Shown here piece after piece: positions 43,160-54,031 of a DNA stretch of 64,000 nucleotides. The stretch's first letter is position 1. Each line of letters begins with the position of its first letter. This stretch comes from Acidobacteriota bacterium (GTDB lineage: Bacteria; Acidobacteriota; Terriglobia; Terriglobales; Acidobacteriaceae): assembly GCA_021816455.1 (NCBI GenBank), contig JAKAXU010000015.1, positions 1 to 64,000 of the forward strand. The letters run 5' to 3'. Position numbers and translations under genes: made by a program. Below the pieces are notes generated by a model. That model saw only the letters and a list, made by a program, of their open reading frames with translations, was not told the DNA's origin and did no database searches.

Positions 43160-44182
43160 CTAATTCAGTGAATCGGTTTCGGTACGCGAAGGCCGCTGCA
43201 TCAGCTTGCGCATCGCAGTTTGCGGATCGCTCTTGCCGGTAAGAATTGCCTGTAACTGCTTTGTGATTGGCATCTCGATCCCCAGCGAGGCAGCAAGTTC
43301 AAGAGCGGCTTCCGATGTCCGAATGCCTTCAGCAACCTTGCCATCCATTGAATCCAGAATAGCAGCCAGGGATTTTCCCTGCGCGAGGGCAATCCCAACG
43401 GAGCGATTGCGTGAAAGCGCACCCGTACAGGTCAGGATCAGGTCGCCGGTTCCACTCAACCCCGCCAGTGTTTCCCGGCGCGCTCCAGCAGCAACAGCGA
43501 GACGCGAGATCTCTGCGTTCCCACGCACAATCAACGCAGCAGTACTGTTGTGACCGAGGCCGAGACCGATCACAATGCCAGCAGCAATGGCGATCACGTT
43601 TTTCAGGGAACCACCAAGTTCAACCCCCACCACATCGTCTGTGCTGTAGATGCGGAGCGTGTCGGAGGTGAGCGCCTGCTGCGTGCGAATCGCCTCCTGC
43701 AACTGGGGGAATGCGACGGTCACTGCTGTCGGTTGTTCCTGAGCGACTTCCGCGGCAAACGATGGCCCACTCAATGCACCAATTGCCGGTGTGCTTTCTA
43801 CGTTTGCGAAGCATTGCGCAAGAAGTGTGGTCATGCGCAGATGCGTTCCAATCTCCAGTCCCTTGGTAGCGGAGATGACCGTCTGTTGCGCACCGATGCA
43901 ATGCGCAAACGCACCGAAGGTTTCTCGCAGATATGGGCTTGGAATCGCACAGATCACCCACTCTGCACCATCAAGGGCAGTCGGTGCGTCCGCAGTCACC
44001 GCCAGCGCAATCGGCAGTCGACATCCGGCGAGGTATTTCCGATTTTCGCGAAATAAATTCAGTTCATCGGCGTGTTGGGTGCGATGGCACCACAGAGTGA
44101 CATAATGACGCTGTTGACGCGCCAGAGAGACGGCCAGTGCTGTGCCCCAGGAACCGGATCCGAGCACCGCGATCTTGCTCAT
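43160..44182 (-). CDS. gpsA: Glycerol-3-phosphate dehydrogenase (NAD(P)+)
   Basis: 340 residues from the ATG at 44182, which overlaps the plsY stop (ATGA). GSGSWGTALAVSLA is the N-terminal nucleotide fold; SATKGLE, GALSGPSFAAEV, VELGGSLKNVIAIAAGI and LSGTGDLILTCTG are the family motifs. It reduces dihydroxyacetone phosphate to sn-glycerol-3-phosphate, the substrate for PlsY. The open frame extends to 44362 but that part lies inside plsY. Confidence 0.94.
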   Translation of the reverse strand: MSKIAVLGSGSWGTALAVSLARQQRHYVTLWCHRTQHADELNLFRENRKYLAGCRLPIALAVTADAPTALDGAEWVICAIPSPYLRETFGAFAHCIGAQQTVISATKGLEIGTHLRMTTLLAQCFANVESTPAIGALSGPSFAAEVAQEQPTAVTVAFPQLQEAIRTQQALTSDTLRIYSTDDVVGVELGGSLKNVIAIAAGIVIGLGLGHNSTAALIVRGNAEISRLAVAAGARRETLAGLSGTGDLILTCTGALSRNRSVGIALAQGKSLAAILDSMDGKVAEGIRTSEAALELAASLGIEMPITKQLQAILTGKSDPQTAMRKLMQRPSRTETDSLN

Positions 44183-44862
44183 GATTGCGTATCCTGACCG
44201 GAGGCGGTCGCTGCGTCGGCTGGCTTGCGTGCACCGAAACGATACTCTGTTCCTGCAATCAGTCGCTGGATATTCTGCCTGTGCTTCAGGACGACGAAGA
44301 GTGGAATCAGAATCTCCACAACAGAAACGATGAAGGTGTGCTTTGGGCGCGAGGTGAACCACGCCGCGATGGGGAAGCTGATAGATCCGAGGATCGAAGC
44401 GAGCGAAACAAATCGGAAGACAGCGAAGAATAGGACAAAAATTGCCAATGCAAAAAGTGCGGCTTTTGGGCTCAGTACCACAAAGACGCCAAACGCCGTC
44501 GCAACGCCTTTGCCACCGTGAAGATCAAGCCATATCGGGAACATGTGACCGAGCACGGCACAAAATGCAGCCAGTGCCGCAGCATGCTGCGGCGCTATGG
44601 GAAATCCGACCGTGGCCAGCCTCGCACAAAGCCACACGGCCAGAGCGCCCTTGGCAACGTCCAGCAGGAATGTGACAACACCCAGAATCTTTGCGCCAGA
44701 GCGCAGTACATTCGTTGCGCCAATGTTGCCGCTTCCCAGGGTGCGAATATCCTGCTTGCGGAAGATGCGGATCAGAAGGTATCCCGTCGGAATAGAACCA
44801 AGCAGGTAGGCAATCGTGATCAGACGAAGAGAGTGCAACCAATAATCCAGATGAACAGGCAT
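44179..44862 (-). CDS. plsY: Acyl-phosphate:glycerol-3-phosphate acyltransferase
   Basis: 227 residues with about five membrane helices. Conserved blocks: GSIPTGYLLIRIF, RTLGSGNIGATNVLR, GHMFPIWLDLHGGKGVATAFG. It acylates glycerol-3-phosphate with acyl-phosphate to give lysophosphatidic acid at the inner membrane. Overlaps gpsA by four bases, so enzyme and substrate supply are coupled. plsX is not in the window. The C-terminus is longer than average, ending in an alanine-rich hydrophilic tail. Confidence 0.92.
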   Translation of the reverse strand: MPVHLDYWLHSLRLITIAYLLGSIPTGYLLIRIFRKQDIRTLGSGNIGATNVLRSGAKILGVVTFLLDVAKGALAVWLCARLATVGFPIAPQHAAALAAFCAVLGHMFPIWLDLHGGKGVATAFGVFVVLSPKAALFALAIFVLFFAVFRFVSLASILGSISFPIAAWFTSRPKHTFIVSVVEILIPLFVVLKHRQNIQRLIAGTEYRFGARKPADAATASGQDTQS

Positions 44863-44984
44863 GTCCAGTTATTTTATCAGGGTGGAAGCTCTGAGGTAGT
44901 GCGCCGGACAGGGGGTAGCAGCAGCATCGCCCGCTCGGAATGTCATACACTTGTCGCAGTCACGTCGAGGCAATCCGGGGAGAG

Positions 44985-46820
44985 ATGATTGTGAACAAGA
45001 CAGTGGGTGTATGGATAGTGCTTGGCTGCCTGCCGTTGCTAGCATCGCAGAAGAGATTGCCGCTGGCAACTCCAGCGCAGCAGGCAAAGGCGGAGGCAGC
45101 GAGGCCGGTGGCCGCGCGCGAGAAGGAGTTGAACGATCTGCTCGAGGAAATCTGGCAGAACAATCTGCGCCGGTCTCCGGAGTTTGCTTCCTCCATTGGG
45201 GACAATCGGTACAACGACAAGATCAGCGATTATTCGATCCGTGCTTACAATGACGAACTTGCCCGCGAGCAGGAATATCTGCTGCGCCTGGCGGCTATCA
45301 ACACGCAGGGATTTTCCGACCAGGAGCGCATAAGCTATGACCTTGAACTCCGCCAGTTGATGCAGGATCAGGAGGCGTCTGAGTTCAAGGAGTGGCAGAT
45401 GCCGGTTAATCAGATGGGGGGGATTTACTCGGAATACCCGGAACTGGTTCGTCAGCTGAGTTTCAATTCTGTCAAGGACTACGACGACTGGATCGCGCGC
45501 CTGCATGCAATTCCACATGCCTTCGATCAAGTGACGGAGGAGATGGAGATTGGCATGGAAGAAAAGCGCATGCCGCCCAAATATCTGTTGGAGCAAACCC
45601 TGACCCAGGTGAGCGAACTGGCGCATCAGAAGCCGGAGGATTCCCCGCTCGCAATGCCGCTGCAACATTTTCCTGCCAGTGTTTCGCCCGACGAGCAGAA
45701 GCGCATTCGTGCAGAGATGCTTGCCGTGATAGGCAATGAGGTGCTGCCCGCTTATCTGCGCTTCGAGCATTTCATGCAAGTCAGTTATGTTCCCGCCGGA
45801 CGCACCGATCCCGGCGTCTGGTCGCTTCCTGATGGCGAACGTTACTACGAATTCTGCATCCGCCGAGAGACCACGACGAAGATGACACCAGCGCAAATTC
45901 ACCAAATTGGTCTGGATGAGGTGAAACGCGACGAAGCGGAGATGCTGGCCATTGCCAAAGAGATGGGCTATGCGGACTTAAAGAGTTTTCGTGCAGCCAT
46001 TGCGATCAATCCAAAACTGCATCCTGTCTCCGCCGATGCGCTGCTGGAGGCCTATCGTGGCTACGAGCAGGGGATGGAAGCAAAGCTTCCTTCGCTTTTC
46101 ACCCATTTGCCTAAAGCGCAGCTGGAGGTGGTGACGATTCCTGCCTACCGTGCGAAAAATGCAGCAGCAGCATACTACGAAGAGGGAACTGCGGATGGCA
46201 GTCGTCCCGGAAGGATTACCGTCAACACCTACAATGCGACGAAGCGGACGCTCACGGATGTGGAAGCGATCGCCTATCACGAAGGCGTACCGGGGCATCA
46301 CCTACAAATCTCCATCGCTGAGGAGATGCAGGGTGTACCGGAGTTTCGCAAGTACGTGAGTTACACGGCGTTTGTCGAGGGCTGGGCACTCTATGCCGAG
46401 CGTCTCGGCAAGGAGATCGGATTTTATCGGGATCCCTATTCTGATTATGGCCGATTGGACAACGACGAGTGGCGTGCAATTCGCCTGGTTGTAGACACCG
46501 GCGTTCACTCCATGCACTGGACGCGTCAGCAGATGGTGGATTATTTCCACGAGCACTCGTCGCTCGATGAAACCAACATTCAGTCTGAGGTCGATCGCTA
46601 CATCGGATGGCCAGGCCAGGCGCTCGCATATAAGGTGGGGCAACTGAAGATTCTGGAGCTTCGGGATCGCGCGCGGCAGTCTCTCGGCACAAAGTTCGAT
46701 TTGAGCGCATTTCACGATGAAGTCATCGACTCCGGAGCTCTTCCGCTCGACGTCCTTGAAAAGCGCGTCGATGATTGGATCTCGGCGCAGGGTGGACGTT
46801 TGCCGACGACTACAAAATAG
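44985..46820 (+). CDS. Exported DUF885 family protein (predicted metallopeptidase)
   Basis: 611 residues from the ATG at 44985 (GGGGAGAG upstream); a 15-residue extension to 44940 is open. A signal peptide (VGVWIVLGCLPLLAS) leads to a helical body. The gluzincin-like HEGVPGHH motif (IAYHEGVPGHHLQ) and the third ligand region AFVEGWALYAERLG are seen, as in DUF885 proteins, which are thought to be zinc peptidases. Stand-alone gene on the plus strand, 30 bases before the GH2 gene, so the two may be co-transcribed. Confidence 0.85.
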   Translation: MIVNKTVGVWIVLGCLPLLASQKRLPLATPAQQAKAEAARPVAAREKELNDLLEEIWQNNLRRSPEFASSIGDNRYNDKISDYSIRAYNDELAREQEYLLRLAAINTQGFSDQERISYDLELRQLMQDQEASEFKEWQMPVNQMGGIYSEYPELVRQLSFNSVKDYDDWIARLHAIPHAFDQVTEEMEIGMEEKRMPPKYLLEQTLTQVSELAHQKPEDSPLAMPLQHFPASVSPDEQKRIRAEMLAVIGNEVLPAYLRFEHFMQVSYVPAGRTDPGVWSLPDGERYYEFCIRRETTTKMTPAQIHQIGLDEVKRDEAEMLAIAKEMGYADLKSFRAAIAINPKLHPVSADALLEAYRGYEQGMEAKLPSLFTHLPKAQLEVVTIPAYRAKNAAAAYYEEGTADGSRPGRITVNTYNATKRTLTDVEAIAYHEGVPGHHLQISIAEEMQGVPEFRKYVSYTAFVEGWALYAERLGKEIGFYRDPYSDYGRLDNDEWRAIRLVVDTGVHSMHWTRQQMVDYFHEHSSLDETNIQSEVDRYIGWPGQALAYKVGQLKILELRDRARQSLGTKFDLSAFHDEVIDSGALPLDVLEKRVDDWISAQGGRLPTTTK

Positions 46821-46850
46821 CAGCCAAGACAACTGTGGAGGGAATTTTCC

Positions 46851-49325
46851 ATGCCCACGCGGCGACAGTTTCTTCGCGACGGAGCTTTCATGTTGACGGC
46901 ATCTGTCGGTGTGCACGCCATCTCCCCATCGCTTGCGCAGTCCGTCCTGCGTGATGGAGCTGCCGCGAGTGCGCAAACATTGCGCACCGGATGGCAGTTC
47001 CTGCGCATGCCACTCGCGAATCCATGGCAGGTGTGGAGCAGTCAGCCTCTTGCGCCGTGGCAAAATGTCACGCTGCCGCATTGTTTCAACGCTTACGACG
47101 GATGCGATCCGGATTTTCCTGCTTATCGCGGGAAGGCGTGGTATCGACGTCCAACCAGGGTGCAGAATCCCTTTTCTTCGGGACGCACTTTGTTGCATTT
47201 CGAGGGGGCGGGACAGAGCGCGGAGGTATATCTAGGCAATCTTCTGGTTATGCGGCATAGCGGCGGGTACGACGAATTCATCGTCGATATCACTGATGCA
47301 CTGCTGAGCACTTCACAGAAGGATTCCGATCACTTTGCTTTGAGCGTCCTTTGTAACAATGCACCGGATCCTGAGCGGATGCCGTCCGACCTCAGCGACT
47401 TCACGCTGTATGGCGGACTCTATCGGAACGTGCATTTGATATACATTCCAGCGGTTGCTGTGGAAGCGGTTCATCTGCCTGTTCACATCGACGGCCACAA
47501 TGCAGTGGTCAGTGTTCGTGCCCGTTTATACAATCCTGCTCAGGCGACAGGTTCCGCATACTGCTCCGTGGCGATTACAGACGAAGCGGGTCAGATGATT
47601 GGGTCGGTACAGACCATTCTTCCCTTCTGGGAAGGGGTGCATGAAGTTGCTTCGATCTCAATTCGCGATCCGCAGCGCTGGTCGCCGCGTACTCCGCATC
47701 TGTATCGCTGCACAGTGACTCTTCGAACGGAGTTCGGAGAGACGACGCGAACAGAGCGTTTCGGTGTCCGTGAATACCACTTCGAACCGCATGGCGCATT
47801 CTTCCTGAATGACGAGCGGCTGCTCTTGCATGGTACCCATCGCCATCAGGATCACGCTGGCTGTGCTGCAGCAATGACCGAGGAACAGATGCGTACGGAG
47901 ATGCAGATGATCCGCGCGATGGGTGCGAACTTCATCCGTCTCGCGCACTATCAGCAACCGCAACTCATTCTCGATCTGTGCGATGAACTCGGTCTTATCG
48001 TATGGGAAGAACTGCCCTGGTGTCGCGCAGGGGTGGGGGATGCTACGTTTCAGAGCTACGGTAAACAAAAGTTGACCGCGATGATTGACCAGCACTTTAA
48101 TCATCCCTCGATCTGCTTCTGGGGATTGGGCAACGAAGATGACTGGCCCGGTGAGTATCCGACAGTGGATCAGGCGAATATCCGTAGTTACATGACTCAA
48201 TTGAACTCGCTTGCGCATCAACTTGATCCGGATCGGATGACAGCCTTCCGTCGTTGTGATTTTGCGCGGGATATTCCGGATGTCTATTCTCCGTCGATCT
48301 GGGCCGGTTGGTATGGAGGGCGCTACCAGGAGTACCAAGCCTCGCTTGAAGCAGCACGCGCTCAGGTTCCACGATTGTTGCATATCGAATGGGGAGCAGA
48401 CAGTCACGCGCGTCGTCACGCCGAGAATCCGTACGAGGGTCTCGAGGCGATCCAGGATGGAGAAACTGCCGAGCGCGGACTTGCATATCGACGGCATGAC
48501 GGAGTTGCTCGCGTTTCGCGTGACGGCGACTGGTCGGAGACCTATGCCTGCGATCTCTTCGACTGGCATCTGATGGTGCAGGAACGATTGCCATGGCTGG
48601 CAGGGGCTGCGCAATGGATATTCAAGGATTTCACCACGCCGCTGCGTGTGGAAAATCCTATTCCACGTGTCAACCAGAAAGGTGTCGTCGAGAGGGATCT
48701 TACGCCCAAGGAAAGCTACTACGTCTTTCAGTCTTACTGGAGCGAGCAGCCGATGGTACACGTTTACGGCCACTCGTGGCCGGTGCGCTGGGGAAAATCG
48801 GATGAGCTTCGGCTGGTGCGTGTCTACTCTAACTGCGAGTCGGTCGAGTTGTTCGTCAACGGTCAATCTGTTGGACGCAGACAGCGCCGCGCAGGCGATT
48901 TTCCCTGCTCCGGCCTGCGATGGCAGGTTCCATTTCGCGTCGGCCCAAATGAACTCCGAGCGATTGCATATCTTCGCAGCGGACATACGATCACGGATAC
49001 AGTTCGGTTTCGCTATCAGACAGAATCGTGGTCTGCTCCCGCTGCGTTGCAACTGCGCATTGCTCAGCGCGATGCGCAGCGTGTGATTGTGGAAGCAACG
49101 CTGCATGATGCCACCGGCACACTCTGCCTGGACGCTCGCAATCGCATACGATTTTCTCTGGCAGGCGTTGGTACGCTGCGGGATAACCTGGGTACAGTCG
49201 AAGGCTCGCGCGTCGTCGAACTTGCCAACGGACGTGCGTGGATAGCTGTGGACGGCGCAGATCGGGAAAGCGTTCTGGCTGTGATTTGCAATGGAGTGAA
49301 TTCAGCGACTTTGCAGATACCCTGA
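46851..49325 (+). CDS. Glycoside hydrolase family 2 enzyme (beta-galactosidase/glucuronidase type), Tat-exported
   Basis: 824 residues. The N-terminus MPTRRQFLRDGAFMLTASVG is a twin-arginine signal (RRQFL). Domains in order: sugar-binding jelly roll (residues about 50-200), immunoglobulin-like domain, TIM barrel and C-terminal beta domains. The acid/base catalyst lies in GLGNEDDW near residue 427 and the nucleophile region in LLHIEWGADSH near residue 515. GH2 members cut beta-galactosides, beta-glucuronides or beta-mannosides; the exact sugar is not clear. Follows the DUF885 gene and precedes a TonB receptor, suggesting glycan scavenging. Confidence 0.88.
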   Translation: MPTRRQFLRDGAFMLTASVGVHAISPSLAQSVLRDGAAASAQTLRTGWQFLRMPLANPWQVWSSQPLAPWQNVTLPHCFNAYDGCDPDFPAYRGKAWYRRPTRVQNPFSSGRTLLHFEGAGQSAEVYLGNLLVMRHSGGYDEFIVDITDALLSTSQKDSDHFALSVLCNNAPDPERMPSDLSDFTLYGGLYRNVHLIYIPAVAVEAVHLPVHIDGHNAVVSVRARLYNPAQATGSAYCSVAITDEAGQMIGSVQTILPFWEGVHEVASISIRDPQRWSPRTPHLYRCTVTLRTEFGETTRTERFGVREYHFEPHGAFFLNDERLLLHGTHRHQDHAGCAAAMTEEQMRTEMQMIRAMGANFIRLAHYQQPQLILDLCDELGLIVWEELPWCRAGVGDATFQSYGKQKLTAMIDQHFNHPSICFWGLGNEDDWPGEYPTVDQANIRSYMTQLNSLAHQLDPDRMTAFRRCDFARDIPDVYSPSIWAGWYGGRYQEYQASLEAARAQVPRLLHIEWGADSHARRHAENPYEGLEAIQDGETAERGLAYRRHDGVARVSRDGDWSETYACDLFDWHLMVQERLPWLAGAAQWIFKDFTTPLRVENPIPRVNQKGVVERDLTPKESYYVFQSYWSEQPMVHVYGHSWPVRWGKSDELRLVRVYSNCESVELFVNGQSVGRRQRRAGDFPCSGLRWQVPFRVGPNELRAIAYLRSGHTITDTVRFRYQTESWSAPAALQLRIAQRDAQRVIVEATLHDATGTLCLDARNRIRFSLAGVGTLRDNLGTVEGSRVVELANGRAWIAVDGADRESVLAVICNGVNSATLQIP

Positions 49326-49541
49326 TAGTCAATTCTCAGGCTTAAAATCCGCTGCAAACCTCTTTCGACAGTCCGCTTGTTGCAGAATGCCCGTTGCTGG
49401 ATTACTAAAACGTCATAGTGAAGCAATAAAATTCATCCGCGCATTATGGCACATTCATTGACTGCTCATACGCTGGCGTTGGGTAAGGACAGTTGAAGGT
49501 AACAGATGTGAATTCATCGCTGTCCTGCCGACTCTAATTCG

Positions 49542-52181
49542 ATGAGGCAGTTGATGCGTATCTTGCTTAAGTGCTACTGGAGTTGTGTCCTGTTCTTCAC
49601 ATTACTGTTTGCAATTACTGCGCACGCTCAAACCATGACGGTGTTGAGAGGGAGTGTAACCACCACTTCCGGGTCGGCAATTGCGGGTGCGACAGTGACG
49701 GCAACTAATCTGAATACAAAGGTAACCTCGACGGTGGTAGCCGATGAGACTGGCAACTTCACCTTCATGAATCTGCCGCCAGGAAACTATTCGGTTCAAT
49801 CGAGTGTGAGCGGCTTTAACAATGCTATCCAAAATAGGATTTCATTGGCAGCGGGCAAAAGCCTGACCCTTCATCTTTCGATGCAGATATCGTCTGTTTC
49901 GCAGTCGGTGACGGTAACCGCAGGAGGCTCGCCAGAGACATCCGTTACCGAGGCTACGATCTCGAGCGCGGAAATTGAACAGGTGGCCGGACCGTTTGGC
50001 AGCGCGGCACAGGCCTTGACAGCAGCGCCGGGTGTGTTTGTCTATGGATACGGCGGCGTTGCCGCGACGGCGCGTAGCGAGGTTGTAGTGCGTGGCGTCA
50101 AGGGTGGATGGTCCAGCGTGAATGGAGATGTACTGAGAAACGGCATCTCTTTCCTGCTGGATGGAGTTCCGATGAACAACATGATTTCAAACAACGGGTC
50201 GTGGCAAACAACGCAGATTCCTATCACAAACATGATCTCGGATATCAACGTGGACTACGGTCCGGGCGCACCTTCTAATCGTTGGTTCGACAGCTTGGGT
50301 GGGACAGTCAACTATGTCCCTGTTCAGCCGAGTACAGACCCAGGAGCTAAAGTCATCGGAGGTGCTGATCTTGGTAGCTATAACACTTATATTGAGCACT
50401 TTATCGCGCAGACTGGAGTGCACAAAGGATGGTCAGCAGTTCTGGCTTCTGGTTATGCGTCTAACGATACTTTTCGCGTAGGTACAACGGGAATCCCAAC
50501 TTTCACAGCACCATCTTCTGGATATTCGACATACTTCAAGGTTCTGAGACTATTTGACCGAGGCAACTTCAGCATTGCCTATTACCATGGTCGAAATACG
50601 GAATATCGCCCCAACTTTGTTCCTTTGGTTCCAATAAGCAATGTTAATGGGGACACCATCACTACGCAGGGCATATATGGACCGGACCGAACAGATTCCA
50701 CTCCTCTTCCGGCAGGCGCGCAACTCTACAGCCAGCCAACCAGCGGATTTTATTCTTCATTGGCAAAGGCGCTTTGGTTCAAGCAAATCAAAACGCAAAG
50801 CGACCTAGTTTATAGCAAATTACAAGTTGCACTTTCTCCGCGCATTACATTAAAGAACTCGGAATGGTATCGGCACGGTTATCGCCTACACAACCGCGTA
50901 ACAAACTATTATGGATCAGGATATGCATATGAGAATGAATGGTATGATCCAGCTTCCAATACAGTTGGATCTAGAACTACAGCGGATATACAGGCTCCTC
51001 ACGAGTTAATTACTGTAGGAGGCTATTGGATGCATGGAGGGTATCGCAACCCCGTGGCTCTTTTCACTCCCGCACAAGGAACAAGTCGGTACAATCCAGC
51101 TTTCTTCAACAGCGATCACATGTACAATGACTATGGCTTTCTGTTTGTCCAGGATCGCATAGATATGTTCCATAAAAAACTGATTATTACTCCTGGGCTT
51201 GCGGAGCAAATGTTTCGTACTTACTACTACAATACAGGCTTGGTGGATTTCCCTAACTCTCCGCCAGCGAACGATAATGAGCTAGCTCCGGACGCGCATA
51301 AGAATTTTTCGAATCTATCGCCTTCAGTAGGAGCGCAGTATCTTGTAGTCGATTGGCTTACTTTGCACGGCAATTTCGCTATAACCGATCAAAATCCTTC
51401 TGACTCTGCATTTGGTGCCAATAGGCCAACGAACGGAGTTAATCTGGCGACGCTGAAAGCCGTCAAAAGCGCCAATACGGAGGCTGGCTTTCTGGTGACG
51501 AAATGTCCGCTGGCAATCCTCGGATCCTGCTCTCTGGATGCGACATACTTCTACGACAAACTGACCAACGAAACGGTTATTACTTCCGTTGCAAATTCAA
51601 ACGTTCCTTCGACCATTGCTTTAGCTTCGGCTGCTTATAACGGAGTATCCATCAACTTCGACGAGTCTGCGACCCGCTATTTAACGGTACACGGAAATGG
51701 AATCATTCAGCACGACTACTTTCTCAGTTATGTCCCCAATGGTACGACAACAAACTATGGAAGCTATCCCATCTCCAATTCGCCGAAGTACACCACCAAC
51801 CTCGGATTGACCAGCATAATTGACTCCGGCGATCATGCCTTTCAGATTACGCCTGGTCTGTGGTGGCAGTATGTGGGTACGCGGTATTTGTTCAGCAATG
51901 TGACAACGGCACCAACGACGCAGATTCAGCCTGGCTATGGTGTGGTGAACTTCAACATGGATGCCACGTTGAACGGGTTGGCGCACATCTTCCATAGCGT
52001 ACACTCGCGTACGCCCATACAGTTGTCGCTTGGGGTAGAGAATCTGCTGAACAAGGAGTACAACCCGACGGCTTACATCACGAGCGGCGGCTACTTCGGC
52101 ACCAGTTTTGGTGGATATACGCTCGTCGATCCAGGCGCCCCCAGAGAATATATCGCATCGATCAACTTTGGCATCAAGTAA
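49542..52181 (+). CDS. TonB-dependent receptor with carboxypeptidase-regulatory-like N-terminus
   Basis: 879 residues. A signal peptide (CVLFFTLLFAITAHAQT) precedes a carboxypeptidase-regulatory-like domain (LRGSVTTTSGSAIAGATVTATN; FTFMNLPPGNYSVQS), then a plug domain (RSEVVVRGVKGG; LDGVPMNNMI; GGTVNYVP) and a 22-stranded barrel ending in APREYIASINFGIK. Imports scarce nutrients with TonB/ExbBD energy; the ligand is unknown. Base composition is AT-richer than neighbours (for example 50881-50940 has 23 G+C of 60). It lies 216 bases after the GH2 gene. Confidence 0.9.
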   Translation: MRQLMRILLKCYWSCVLFFTLLFAITAHAQTMTVLRGSVTTTSGSAIAGATVTATNLNTKVTSTVVADETGNFTFMNLPPGNYSVQSSVSGFNNAIQNRISLAAGKSLTLHLSMQISSVSQSVTVTAGGSPETSVTEATISSAEIEQVAGPFGSAAQALTAAPGVFVYGYGGVAATARSEVVVRGVKGGWSSVNGDVLRNGISFLLDGVPMNNMISNNGSWQTTQIPITNMISDINVDYGPGAPSNRWFDSLGGTVNYVPVQPSTDPGAKVIGGADLGSYNTYIEHFIAQTGVHKGWSAVLASGYASNDTFRVGTTGIPTFTAPSSGYSTYFKVLRLFDRGNFSIAYYHGRNTEYRPNFVPLVPISNVNGDTITTQGIYGPDRTDSTPLPAGAQLYSQPTSGFYSSLAKALWFKQIKTQSDLVYSKLQVALSPRITLKNSEWYRHGYRLHNRVTNYYGSGYAYENEWYDPASNTVGSRTTADIQAPHELITVGGYWMHGGYRNPVALFTPAQGTSRYNPAFFNSDHMYNDYGFLFVQDRIDMFHKKLIITPGLAEQMFRTYYYNTGLVDFPNSPPANDNELAPDAHKNFSNLSPSVGAQYLVVDWLTLHGNFAITDQNPSDSAFGANRPTNGVNLATLKAVKSANTEAGFLVTKCPLAILGSCSLDATYFYDKLTNETVITSVANSNVPSTIALASAAYNGVSINFDESATRYLTVHGNGIIQHDYFLSYVPNGTTTNYGSYPISNSPKYTTNLGLTSIIDSGDHAFQITPGLWWQYVGTRYLFSNVTTAPTTQIQPGYGVVNFNMDATLNGLAHIFHSVHSRTPIQLSLGVENLLNKEYNPTAYITSGGYFGTSFGGYTLVDPGAPREYIASINFGIK

Positions 52182-52190
52182 TCAGGTAAC

Positions 52191-52236
52191 AAGAAACAAG
52201 GGCTGGGCAACTTATGTTGTCCAGCCCTTGTTTCTT
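52191..52236. terminator. Strong bidirectional terminator between the TonB receptor and ilvC
   Basis: AAGAAACAAGGGCTGGGCAAC-ttat-GTTGTCCAGCCCTTGTTTCTT: arms of 21 bases with one G.T-type mismatch. A-rich on one side and T-rich on the other (TTTCTT), so it can stop transcription from both convergent genes. Confidence 0.9.
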
Positions 52237-52248
52237 AACGGAATTGCT

Positions 52249-53364
<1,116 letters not shown>

Positions 53365-53398
53365 TCAGTACGGATATCTCTGCAGGATGGCCCTGCTC

Positions 53399-53980
53399 CT
53401 ACTCCAGATGGATTGCCTGACTCTCGTCTCCCTTATATGCATCGTTTGCCGCAGGGGGTTCGGAAGCAACGCCCATTGCACGCAGCACGCGGCTGGTGTG
53501 ATGACCGCGTCGCATCGTCATCTTTCCGCTCCGGCATACTTCCAGCACGCGATTTTCCTTTTCGTTCAGGACCTGAATCAGTCCTTCGATCTTGCTCTCG
53601 ACTCCGGTGATTTCAATCATCAAAGACTCCGGGGCAAGATCGACGATGCGTGCGCGAAAGACTTCGGCCAGTTCAAAGACGCCGGATCGGTTCTCCACAT
53701 TGGCCGCAACTTTAATCAGCGCCAGCTCGCGTGTCACAGCGGAGACGCCGCTGATGTCATCCACTTCCGCTACATCCTCCAGTTTGTAGAGGCTTGCGCG
53801 AATCCTGTGCCCGGCCTGATCCGAAGCATCGGCGACGATCGTCATCCGTGAATATCCGGTACGCTCGCTGCGGCCTACCGTCAACGAGATGATGTTGATG
53901 TTCAGACGGCGAAACAGACTGGCCACACGCGTCAGCACGCCAGGTTTGTCTTCGACGTAAGCAACAAATGTATGCAGCAT
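53399..53980 (-). CDS. ilvH: Acetolactate synthase small (regulatory) subunit
   Basis: 193 residues starting LHTFVAYVEDKPGVLTRVASLFRRLNINIISLTVGRSE, a typical ACT domain for valine binding, followed by the C-terminal domain (ALIKVAANVENRSGVFELAEVFRARIVDLAPESLMIEITG). It activates IlvB and carries valine feedback control. Position between ilvB and ilvC is the usual ilvBHC order. The tail beyond residue 170 is longer and polar (ASEPPAANDAYKGDES). Confidence 0.92.
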   Translation of the reverse strand: MLHTFVAYVEDKPGVLTRVASLFRRLNINIISLTVGRSERTGYSRMTIVADASDQAGHRIRASLYKLEDVAEVDDISGVSAVTRELALIKVAANVENRSGVFELAEVFRARIVDLAPESLMIEITGVESKIEGLIQVLNEKENRVLEVCRSGKMTMRRGHHTSRVLRAMGVASEPPAANDAYKGDESQAIHLE

Positions 53981-54031
53981 CTGTTTCCTCTTTTCCGGTC
54001 AGTGCAAGTCTGTTGGGTACTTTGTTGTTTC

